Part shown: positions 36,506 to 42,989 of the stretch, piece after piece
Layout: every line of letters starts with the position of its first letter
Numbering within the stretch: the first letter of the stretch is position 1
Assembly (NCBI GenBank): GCA_964013895.1
Contig: CAXGYF010000005.1
Span: 1 to 60,885 of the forward strand
From: MedAcidi-G1 sp002713545
GTDB lineage: Bacteria > Actinomycetota > Acidimicrobiia > Acidimicrobiales > MedAcidi-G1
Reading direction: 5' to 3'
DNA: 60,885 bases
Notes under the pieces: generated by a model
The model's input: the letters and a program-made list of their open reading frames with translations, nothing else
What the model was told of the DNA's origin: nothing
Databases searched by the model: none
Made by a program: the position numbers and the translations under genes

Positions 36506-36511
36506 ACCTTA
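36506..36511 (-). promoter_or_regulatory. Putative -10 box of a leaderless dienelactone hydrolase transcript
   Basis: On the minus strand TAAGGT ends six bases before the ATG, with no ribosome-binding site, the same geometry as the plus-strand examples. Confidence 0.4.
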
Positions 36512-36542
36512 TCCGAAGTTATGAGCGGAGGAGTCGGTAGTT

Positions 36543-37055
36543 ATGCTTGTATGTGGACGGAAAAGGCAAAGTGTGGAAAAAGAAATAAAAGTAAAAATTT
36601 TGACTGTTTCAGACGGGGTCGCTCACGGAGTCCGTGAAAATAAATCAAGTGAAGCATTGATAGAACTTGTTTCTAATCAAGGATGGACTATTGAGCATGC
36701 CTCGGTGACACCTGACGGTGAAGATGAAGTGGCAAAAACTTTGAAGGCTTTAGCGCATGATTTTCATGGACTAATTATCACCACAGGTGGTACAGGTTTT
36801 GGTCCGCGGGATCAAACACCAGAAGGTACGTTGAAAGTAATAGAACGAGAAGCTCCAGGATTAGCTGAAGCAATGAGGTTAACTAACCCTTTGGGGAGAC
36901 TTTCTCGAGGTGTTGCCGGAACAATTGGGATGACACTTGTTGTAAACACGCCCGGCTCTGAAAAGGGATGCATTGAGTGCTTGGAAGCAATCATGGATGT
37001 GATTCCACATGCGGTTGGGCTTCTATCTGATAACACCGATCCACATCCGGTCTAA
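36543..37055 (+). CDS. MogA/MoaB family molybdenum cofactor protein
   Basis: Domain that binds molybdopterin and, in MogA, adenylylates it before molybdenum insertion. The family signature ITTGGTGFGPRDQTPEGT is near residue 80, with ILTVSDGVAHG at the start and GTIGMTLVVNTPGSEKGC near the end, including the conserved Pro-Gly-Ser substrate loop. Whether it is MogA or MoaB cannot be told by eye. GGAGGAG precedes the ATG by nine bases. No other cofactor genes are in the window. The first 14 residues are basic and outside the domain; a later start is possible. Confidence 0.88.
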   Translation: MLVCGRKRQSVEKEIKVKILTVSDGVAHGVRENKSSEALIELVSNQGWTIEHASVTPDGEDEVAKTLKALAHDFHGLIITTGGTGFGPRDQTPEGTLKVIEREAPGLAEAMRLTNPLGRLSRGVAGTIGMTLVVNTPGSEKGCIECLEAIMDVIPHAVGLLSDNTDPHPV

Positions 37056-37057
37056 TC

Positions 37058-38107
37058 ATGGAACTGGAAGATGATGAGAAGTTTATGGCTGAGGCGATCA
37101 AGATTGCAGAAAAAGCTAGGTTCCGATCCTCACCTAATCCTTGGGTTGGAGCTGTAGTTGTTGCTAATAGACAGGTGGTAGGTAAGGGATGTACAGAGCC
37201 TTTTGACGTAATTGAGTTAGAAGGAAACTCCAAAGATGCGAAATTGCCTGATGCCGGATCTGGGTCCAGAGCTGGCATCCATGCAGAAATTAAAGCTCTT
37301 TCGGAGGCAGGCGAGTTAGCTAATGGAGGAACTCTTTACACAACCCTTGAACCTTGCAATCATCACGGTCGCACGGGTCCATGCACCGATGCGATTATTA
37401 AATCAGGGGTTAAAAGAGTGGTTGTAGCAATAATTGACCCAGATGAAAAAGTTTCAGGAACTGGTATTGAAGCGCTCAGATCCGCTGACATTAACGTGGA
37501 TGTTGGAGCAGGTAGTTTTGAAGCGAATCAACAATTAGCCCCTTATCTCCATCACCGCTCCACGGGTCGTCCTTATGTAATTCTTAAACTCGCAGCAACA
37601 TTAGATGGCCGTATTGCTGCACCTGATGGATCGAGCAATTGGATTACCGGTGAAAAAGCAAGAACTGATGCTCACAAGTTACGGGCAGAAAGTGATGCTA
37701 TTTGTGTGGGGGCAGGAACGGTCAGGATCGACAATCCAAGACTTACAGTTAGATCAGTTGATGGTGATAATCCACGCCGAATTGTAATTGGCGAGATACC
37801 TGAGGGCGCTCAAGTCGAACCTGCTGAGTCATGGACAGGCCCCTTAAATGATCTAATTCAAAAGTTGGGAAATGAAGAAGTGCTACAACTGCTGGTCGAA
37901 GGGGGAGCCGACTTGGCTGGACAACTCCATAGAGAAGGATTGGTGGACCGCTATGTCATTTATGTCTCTCCATCAATCATGGGCGGCGATGATGGTAGAC
38001 CTCTATTAAGTGGTGCTGGTGCTGCAAGTATGGAATCCATCAAACGAGGAAGATTTGCCAATGTTACCCAATTAGGTGACGACGTTCGATTGGATTTACT
38101 TCTTTAG
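37058..38107 (+). CDS. ribD: Riboflavin biosynthesis deaminase/reductase RibD
   Basis: Deaminates and then reduces the pyrimidine intermediate of riboflavin synthesis. The deaminase half has the zinc ligands of HAEIKAL and EPCNHHGRTGPC; the reductase half has LKLAATLDGRIAAPDGSSNWITG, VGAGTVRIDNPRLTVR and LLVEGGADLAGQL. Two oddities: about 22 extra residues lie between GKG and HAE in the deaminase domain (an acidic, Asp/Lys-rich insert), and the central reductase region between RRIVIG and LLVEGG is about 30 residues shorter than in E. coli. The frame is intact. The rest of the rib genes are not in the window. Confidence 0.92.
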   Translation: MELEDDEKFMAEAIKIAEKARFRSSPNPWVGAVVVANRQVVGKGCTEPFDVIELEGNSKDAKLPDAGSGSRAGIHAEIKALSEAGELANGGTLYTTLEPCNHHGRTGPCTDAIIKSGVKRVVVAIIDPDEKVSGTGIEALRSADINVDVGAGSFEANQQLAPYLHHRSTGRPYVILKLAATLDGRIAAPDGSSNWITGEKARTDAHKLRAESDAICVGAGTVRIDNPRLTVRSVDGDNPRRIVIGEIPEGAQVEPAESWTGPLNDLIQKLGNEEVLQLLVEGGADLAGQLHREGLVDRYVIYVSPSIMGGDDGRPLLSGAGAASMESIKRGRFANVTQLGDDVRLDLLL

Positions 38108-38124
38108 TGAAAGTTATTTAAAAT

Positions 38125-38142
38125 CAACACACTTGTGTGTTG
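38125..38142 (+). promoter_or_regulatory. Palindrome (likely operator) upstream of hisG
   Basis: CAACACAC (38125-38132) and GTGTGTTG (38135-38142) form a perfect 8+8 inverted repeat around TT. It lies 22-39 bases before the hisG start and so spans the -35 position of the proposed promoter. A dimeric repressor or activator site is the simplest reading; no U run follows, so a ribD terminator is less likely. Confidence 0.55.
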
Positions 38143-38151
38143 CTCAGTGGC

Positions 38152-38157
38152 TAAGTT
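38152..38157 (+). promoter_or_regulatory. Putative -10 box of a leaderless hisG transcript
   Basis: TAAGTT ends six bases before the hisG GTG; no Shine-Dalgarno sequence is present. The palindrome at 38125-38142 stands immediately upstream. Confidence 0.5.
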
Positions 38158-38163
38158 TATATT

Positions 38164-39039
38164 GTGTTAAAAATTGTTTTACCAAAAGGTTCTTTAGAGC
38201 AGGCGACTTTAGACTTGTTCGACTCCGCTGACCTTGCTGTTATCCGGTCTTCAAAAGTCGACTATAAAGCCAATATTGATGACCCGCGAGTTGACGAAGT
38301 CAGAATACTGAGACCACAAGAGATTCCTACCTATATTTCTGATGGTTTATTCGATATAGGAATAACGGGGCGTGATTGGATCGAAGAAACTGAAAGTGAC
38401 GTGATCTCACTGGGTAAATTGCACTACTCCAAAGCGACGGCAAGGCCAGTAAAAATTGTTGTCGCTGTTCCTGAGAGTTCGCCTTACGAAAAAGTGACAG
38501 ATCTGCCAGCAGGTGTAAAAGTTTCCACTGAGTATCCAAATTTAACGAAAAACTTTTTTACCGCGCAAGGTGTTGAGGCGGATATACATCTCAGTTATGG
38601 AGCAACCGAAGCCAAGGCTCCTGACATAGTCGATGCTGTAGTAGATCTGACTGAGACGGGTAGAGCGCTCAAAGCTGCAGGTTTAAAAATTATCGACACG
38701 ATACTTACAAGCCATACTGAATTGGTAGCAAATCCCAAGTCTGCTGAAAATTCAGAGCTGCGGCATGCTATGGAACAAATTCATACTCTTCTGGAAGGAA
38801 CTTTAGAAGCAAGGGGCAAGGTTCTAGTAAAAATGAACGTTGCGGCAACACAGTTGCAGAATGTTCTCGATGCCATACCGTCTATGAAAGCCCCAACGGT
38901 TAATGAGCTTGCTGAAGGCGAGGGTTACGCCGTAGAAACGGTCGTAGCAAAAACGGAGATAAATATACTGATCCCGGAACTTAAAGATAAAGGTGCCTCT
39001 GACATTATTGAACTCCCTTTATCGAAGATCGTTCATTAA
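38164..39039 (+). CDS. hisG: ATP phosphoribosyltransferase, long form
   Basis: First and feedback-controlled step of histidine synthesis. The N-terminus KIVLPKGSLEQATLDLF, GLFDIGITGRDWIEE and STEYPNLTKNFF with the PRPP loop DIVDAVVDLTETGRALKA are typical. At 291 residues it is the long form with a C-terminal ACT-like domain that binds histidine, so it does not need hisZ. It stands alone, without other his genes. GTG start chosen at the family N-terminus. It converges on the DUF1844 gene with a 15-base gap. Confidence 0.95.
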   Translation: MLKIVLPKGSLEQATLDLFDSADLAVIRSSKVDYKANIDDPRVDEVRILRPQEIPTYISDGLFDIGITGRDWIEETESDVISLGKLHYSKATARPVKIVVAVPESSPYEKVTDLPAGVKVSTEYPNLTKNFFTAQGVEADIHLSYGATEAKAPDIVDAVVDLTETGRALKAAGLKIIDTILTSHTELVANPKSAENSELRHAMEQIHTLLEGTLEARGKVLVKMNVAATQLQNVLDAIPSMKAPTVNELAEGEGYAVETVVAKTEINILIPELKDKGASDIIELPLSKIVH

Positions 39040-39054
39040 TATTTATTGAAGAAG

Positions 39055-39453
39055 TTAATCTTCCTCAGTGTCACCTTTTTCATTGCCTAGTTGCACAAAG
39101 GCAAGGCGAATTTGATGTAATGCGTCTTTAAGAGTTCCTTCGGCTTCTCCCAGCCTTCCTTCTAAAGAATCTAAGACTGCCGACATAGCGTCAATAGCCA
39201 GAGAAGCCTCCTCCATCTTGGGTGGTTGTTGGGAAAGATGTATTGCCGCAAGTTCATATAAACCCATTAAGTGATTGGCTATAACGATTTCAGCAGGTGC
39301 TGCAGCAAGTTGTTCGCGTACTGCGTTCATTTCTTCCGCTAATGCTTGAGCTTGCTCTTGTTCCTCTTCAGAGAGCTCAGAAAACTCAGAAGACATCGCT
39401 TCTTGTTCCGGATTGACACTGTGTTCTCCGTCTGGTGTCCATAAACTATTCAT
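39055..39453 (-). CDS. DUF1844 family protein
   Basis: Actinobacterial small protein of unknown function, commonly encoded next to infC and divergent from it, as here. The family core reads ANHLMGLYELAAIHLSQQPP, followed by an Ala/Leu-rich helix (EASLAIDAMSAVLDSLEGR) and DALHQIRLAFVQL. The N-terminal 45 residues and the C-terminus are acidic; no signal peptide or catalytic motif is seen. GGAGGA precedes the ATG on the minus strand at good spacing. 132 residues. Confidence 0.88.
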   Translation of the reverse strand: MNSLWTPDGEHSVNPEQEAMSSEFSELSEEEQEQAQALAEEMNAVREQLAAAPAEIVIANHLMGLYELAAIHLSQQPPKMEEASLAIDAMSAVLDSLEGRLGEAEGTLKDALHQIRLAFVQLGNEKGDTEED

Positions 39454-39512
39454 TATTCCTCCAATTTATAAAATATTTTCTGATCTAACGCTGCATTGCT
39501 TTAGTTCTATGT

Positions 39513-39521
39513 TGGTACTCT
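39513..39521 (+). promoter_or_regulatory. Putative extended -10 promoter of the infC operon
   Basis: TGGTACTCT fits an extended -10 (TGn followed by TAnnnT). Possible weak -35 boxes are CTGCAT (39491) or TTGCTT (39496). Transcription from about 39528 would give a leader of roughly 190 bases before infC. The gap 39454-39720 holds this leader and no gene longer than nine codons. Confidence 0.4.
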
Positions 39522-39543
39522 AGAGAGCGGAAAAAAATAGAAA

Positions 39544-39555
39544 GTGGGTTCCCAC
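39544..39555 (+). repeat. Small inverted repeat in the infC leader
   Basis: GTGGG-TT-CCCAC, followed by CCCCACC and a second small repeat CACT-CTA-AGTG (39577-39587 region, by eye). These look like the upstream stems of a structured mRNA leader. Confidence 0.4.
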
Positions 39556-39591
39556 CCCACCAGACCACTCTAAGTGAGTTTTGGTTTTTAT

Positions 39592-39627
39592 GGCGGGCTC
39601 CCTTTTCTATGCCCGCCTTTATTCTTT
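39592..39627 (+). terminator. Terminator-like hairpin in the infC leader (possible attenuator)
   Basis: GGCGGGC (39592-39598) pairs with GCCCGCC (39611-39617) over a 12-base loop and is followed by TTTATTCTTT. It lies after the proposed promoter and about 95 bases before infC, where L20-controlled attenuators sit in other bacteria. It could instead terminate a short upstream RNA. Confidence 0.6.
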
Positions 39628-39697
39628 ACAAGGTTGTAGAAAGCCTAAAGGGTATTTGCGGGTAAGAAAATGTAATCAACCACGGAGGAGAAACTAC

Positions 39698-39724
39698 GTG
39701 CCACACAGGAGCGGTGAACAATAG
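39698..39724 (+). CDS. Nine-codon leader ORF overlapping the infC start
   Basis: GTG at 39698 has a near-perfect Shine-Dalgarno sequence GGAGGAG (39684-39690) seven bases upstream and encodes MPHRSGEQ before TAG at 39722-39724. The stop overlaps the AUA start of infC (ATAG), the same one-to-four base geometry used for coupling between genes elsewhere in this window. The AGGAG (39707-39711) inside it would be the ribosome-binding site for infC. It may be a real coupling peptide or an accident of the two purine-rich sites; too short for homology. Confidence 0.4.
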   Translation: MPHRSGEQ

Positions 39725-40392
39725 CTAACCCAACTGAAGAAGAGCCAAGAGTTAATGAGGATATTCGGGTAGAAAATGTCCGGCTGGTTTCCGCTGACGG
39801 GGAACAGATAGGAATTAAACCGATTTCAGAGGCGCTTCGTTTCGCACAAGAAGCAGGATTAGATTTGGTAGAGGTTGCCAATCAGGCGGACCCTCCAGTT
39901 TGTCGTGTAATGGACTATGGGAAGTTTAAATACGAACAATCTCAGAAAGCCAAGGAATCGAGGAAAAAAGCAACTCATATTCTCGTGAAGGAGATGAAAT
40001 ACCGTCCAAAAATTGGATCGGGTGATTTTGAAACGAAAACTCGACGAGTTGAAAAGTTTTTAACAGAAGGAAGCAAAGTCAAGGTGACTATCATGTTTAG
40101 AGGTCGGGAAATTCAATACCCACAGCTCGGACGGAAGATCCTAGACGATGTAGCAGAATCCATTTCACACGTTGGAAGAGTTGAGGTTTATCCTGAACAA
40201 GAAGGTCGAAATATGACCATGTTGTTAACTCCTGGTAAGGCAACACGGCGACAACGTGAAGCCATTGAAGCTTTGCAAGCAGAAGCACTTGAAACGGAAG
40301 AAGCTTTAGAGGAAGTTGAGTCTTCATCTGCGCTTGATGAAGAGCAGACAAATGAAGAAACTTTAGAAACAGAACAAGATTTAGAAATTTAA
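39721..40392 (+). CDS. infC: Translation initiation factor IF-3, with AUA start codon
   Basis: IF-3 keeps the 30S subunit free and checks initiator tRNA and start codon. Reading upstream of the first standard start (TTG 39865) the frame continues through the whole IF-3 N-terminal domain (RVNEDIRVENVRLVSADG, ISEALRFAQEAGLDLVEVA) to a TGA at 39715. Between that stop and the domain there is no ATG, GTG or TTG; ATA 39721 has AGGAG nine bases upstream and is the only well-placed start. Rare starts of infC are known (AUU in E. coli) and serve autoregulation. The C-domain (KEMKYRPKIGSGDFETK, VKVTIMFRGREI) is intact, followed by an acidic tail of about 40 residues. 223 residues in total. Confidence 0.9.
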   Translation: MANPTEEEPRVNEDIRVENVRLVSADGEQIGIKPISEALRFAQEAGLDLVEVANQADPPVCRVMDYGKFKYEQSQKAKESRKKATHILVKEMKYRPKIGSGDFETKTRRVEKFLTEGSKVKVTIMFRGREIQYPQLGRKILDDVAESISHVGRVEVYPEQEGRNMTMLLTPGKATRRQREAIEALQAEALETEEALEEVESSSALDEEQTNEETLETEQDLEI

Positions 40393-40419
40393 TAGGACTT
40401 AAAATAAGCGGGAGAGATT

Positions 40420-40614
40420 ATGCCAAAAATGAAAACCCATAGGGGTGCTGCTAAGAGAATAAAAGTTACGGGGAGTGGTCGCTTACGACGTCGTAATGCA
40501 AATAAAAATCACATACTTGAGAAAAAGAGTTCCACTCGTAAGCGTCGCCTAGGAAAAATGAGTGAAGTAGACGCTGCTAACAGTAAAGCAATACGTAAAC
40601 AATTAGGTATTTAA
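40420..40614 (+). CDS. rpmI: Ribosomal protein bL35
   Basis: Large-subunit protein. The 64 residues have the full family pattern MPKMKTHRGAAKRIKVTGSG, LRRRNANKNHILEKKS and the basic C-terminus. GGGAGAG precedes the ATG. Lies between infC and rplT, the universal operon order. Confidence 0.96.
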   Translation: MPKMKTHRGAAKRIKVTGSGRLRRRNANKNHILEKKSSTRKRRLGKMSEVDAANSKAIRKQLGI

Positions 40615-40662
40615 TAACATCAAGGTCCTCAATAGAGAGGTCTCCAATAAAAGGAGTTAAAG

Positions 40663-41019
40663 ATGGCCAGAGTTAAGAGAGCTGTCCACAGCAAAAAGAA
40701 ACATAAGGCAGTTTTAAAACAAGCTAAAGGCTATTACGGAAATAAAAGCCGTAGCTTCAGAGCTGCAAATGAGCAAGTTATGCACTCAGGAAACTACGCG
40801 TTTAGAGACCGTCGTGCAAGAAAAGGTCAATTTAGACGTCTTTGGATTCAACGGATTAACGCAGCTTGTCGGATTCACGGTACAACCTACAGTGTTTTTA
40901 TCGCAGGTCTTAAAAATGCAGGCATAGAAGTTGATAGAAAAGTTTTAGCTGACGTTGCGGTAGCTGACCCTGATGCATTCGCACAACTAGTAGAAATTTC
41001 TTTAAACGCCAATAATTGA
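40663..41019 (+). CDS. rplT: Ribosomal protein bL20
   Basis: Large-subunit assembly protein and, in several bacteria, the repressor of its own operon. The basic N-terminus MARVKRAVHSKKKHKAVLKQ, GYYGNKSRSFRAANEQVMHS, AFRDRRARKGQFRRLWIQRI and the globular C-terminal NAGIEVDRKVLADVAV are as in the family; 118 residues. AAAGGAG precedes the ATG. The 48-base gap from rpmI contains CCTC...GAGG, a small possible stem. Confidence 0.96.
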   Translation: MARVKRAVHSKKKHKAVLKQAKGYYGNKSRSFRAANEQVMHSGNYAFRDRRARKGQFRRLWIQRINAACRIHGTTYSVFIAGLKNAGIEVDRKVLADVAVADPDAFAQLVEISLNANN

Positions 41020-41076
41020 TGATGCTTTACAGATTTTCGTTGATTAAGAAGATCTAGAAGAGTTTGAATTAATAAG

Positions 41077-41856
41077 ATGTCTTTCAATAGCCAGCGCATT
41101 AGGAGAATACGTCGTTTAGCGAGAGATGCCGAAGTCCGAGAATCAGAAGGACTTTTTGTGGTCGAAGGTCCGAGACTTGTTGAAGAAGCGATAAATGCAA
41201 GTCTCAAAATTGATGAGGTTGTTTTGCCTGAAGATCAATTAGATCATGATTTTATTACGGTTCTAAGCGAACAGAAAATTCAATTTCATTTGGTTGCCAG
41301 AAAAATTTTTGATGGCTTAACGACATTACGAAATCCTCAAGCCGCTATCGCATCAGTTCATAAACACGGGCTTGAGCTCGGTGACCTAATCCAAAGAAGA
41401 GGGTTGCTGCTTATTCTGTCGGGTGTTTCTGATCCTGGCAATTGCGGCAACTTGATAAGAACAGCAGAGGCATTTGGAGCTTCTGGGATCCTCTTCCATG
41501 GAGGTGTTGATCCTTATAACCCAAAGGTGGTTAGGTCGTCTGCAGGTTCGTTTTTTAGAATGAGATTCGCAGTTCTTGAAGAAAGATTCCCCTACAAAAA
41601 ACTGTTTGAAGAATTGAAAAAGTCTGATTATAAATCAGTAGCCACCACACCTTCTGGAGGGATCGCCCCTGAAGATGTTGCCGAGAATAGTCGAATAGCG
41701 GTGATTCTGGGAAACGAACCTAGGGGTTTGCCAAAGGAAATAGAAGCTCTATGTGATGACACTGTCACAGTGCCCATCGAAGACACAGTTGAGTCTCTGA
41801 ATGTAGCGACTGCAGGGGCTGTTGTTCTCTATGGAATTAAAAGATCTCTTATTTAG
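41077..41856 (+). CDS. TrmH/SpoU family RNA 2'-O-methyltransferase (TsnR-like)
   Basis: SAM-dependent RNA ribose methyltransferase, probably acting on 23S rRNA. An N-terminal substrate-binding domain (RRIRRLARDAEVRESEGLFV, VEGPRLVEEA) precedes the SPOUT knot with the three motifs SGVSDPGNCGNLIRTAEAFG, VILGNEPRGLP and VPIEDTVESLNVATAGAVVLY. 259 residues, typical. In Mycobacterium a tsnR gene holds the same position after rplT. The exact nucleotide target cannot be read from the sequence. Confidence 0.92.
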   Translation: MSFNSQRIRRIRRLARDAEVRESEGLFVVEGPRLVEEAINASLKIDEVVLPEDQLDHDFITVLSEQKIQFHLVARKIFDGLTTLRNPQAAIASVHKHGLELGDLIQRRGLLLILSGVSDPGNCGNLIRTAEAFGASGILFHGGVDPYNPKVVRSSAGSFFRMRFAVLEERFPYKKLFEELKKSDYKSVATTPSGGIAPEDVAENSRIAVILGNEPRGLPKEIEALCDDTVTVPIEDTVESLNVATAGAVVLYGIKRSLI

Positions 41857-41944
41857 CGTTTAAGTAAAATAACCCTTATAAGTCTATTCATATGGCGTAA
41901 CCTTCGTTAAACGGATTTGAAAAGATTACAACTGGTATTTAGAA

Positions 41945-42943
41945 ATGAATCAAGATTATGACCTCCATTTAGAAGAGGCAAAAGAAACGATAGAAGAGTC
42001 TGTTGATCTAGAAGCCTTGAAAAAGGTGGAAGTTGAACTGTTGGGTAAACAGTCAGTCACCACTAAAGCAAAACGGTCTCTGGGCGGCTTGGAGTCAGAA
42101 AAACGTAGAGAACTAGGACTCATACTGAATGAGACACGCACAAAACTCGAGGAGATGCTTAAAACAAGAAAAATGCAGCTTGAGTCAGAGGTTAAGGGAG
42201 AGCAGCTGGAAAATGAAAGGCTGGATCTGACTGAGTTTGATCTAGGTCACCGTCTTGGTCATCGACATGTTGTTACCCAGACATGGGAAAGATTGGAAGA
42301 TCTTTTTATAGGTATGGGTTACACGGTTTCAGAAGGACCAGAGATAGAAGACGAATGGCATAATTTTGGCGCTTTAAACTTTCCTCTTGGACACCCTGCG
42401 CGTGATATGTATGACACCCTTTACGTTGAGTATGGAGAGCCCATGAGCACTCTTTTAAGAACCCATACTTCTCCAGTGCAGATAAGAGTAATGGAAGAAG
42501 AAGAGCCACCAATTTATTCAATCATGCCAGGAAGAGTTTTTAGAAGCGATACAGCAGATGCAACTCATATGCCAGTTTTTCACCAAATCGAAGCGCTGGT
42601 AGTGGATAAAGGTATTACCTTCGGCGATTTAGCGGGGACCATCGAGGTTTTCACCAGCGCATATTTTGGAAAAGATTTTGAATCACGACTTCGACCATCT
42701 TATTTTCCTTTCACGGAACCTTCCGCTGAATTCGATATACGTCACCCAGGGGGAAAATGGTTGGAATTGGGTGGTTGCGGAATGGTTCATCCGGAGGTTT
42801 TAAAAGCCGGAGGTTTAGATCCTGAAGAGTGGCAAGGATTTGCATTCGGATTCGGTCTCGATCGATTAGCTCTCATGCGTCATGAAATTGATGATTTGCG
42901 TGAGTTGTTTCGGAATGATTATCGATTCTTGGAGCAATTCTGA
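41945..42943 (+). CDS. pheS: Phenylalanyl-tRNA synthetase alpha subunit
   Basis: Catalytic subunit of the heterotetrameric synthetase for tRNA-Phe. An N-terminal coiled-coil that binds tRNA (about residues 1-85) leads to the class II core with TYGVSEGPEIE-like GYTVSEGPEIEDEWHNF, LLRTHTSPVQIRVM, FHQIEALVVDKGITF and motif 3 GFAFGFGLDRLALMRH. 332 residues. pheT follows after 46 bases. A TAACCT box at 41898 and a GGTATTTAG directly before the ATG are possible promoter elements, neither convincing. Confidence 0.96.
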   Translation: MNQDYDLHLEEAKETIEESVDLEALKKVEVELLGKQSVTTKAKRSLGGLESEKRRELGLILNETRTKLEEMLKTRKMQLESEVKGEQLENERLDLTEFDLGHRLGHRHVVTQTWERLEDLFIGMGYTVSEGPEIEDEWHNFGALNFPLGHPARDMYDTLYVEYGEPMSTLLRTHTSPVQIRVMEEEEPPIYSIMPGRVFRSDTADATHMPVFHQIEALVVDKGITFGDLAGTIEVFTSAYFGKDFESRLRPSYFPFTEPSAEFDIRHPGGKWLELGGCGMVHPEVLKAGGLDPEEWQGFAFGFGLDRLALMRHEIDDLRELFRNDYRFLEQF

Positions 42944-42989
42944 TGTGGGTTTTGCAGTTTAGCTTGAATGTCAAAAGGGCTGTGGGGCT

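Noticed and set aside
39865..40392. IF-3 as a truncated gene starting at TTG 39865
   Set aside because: The N-terminal domain is intact upstream in the same frame, so the gene is complete with a non-standard start, not truncated.
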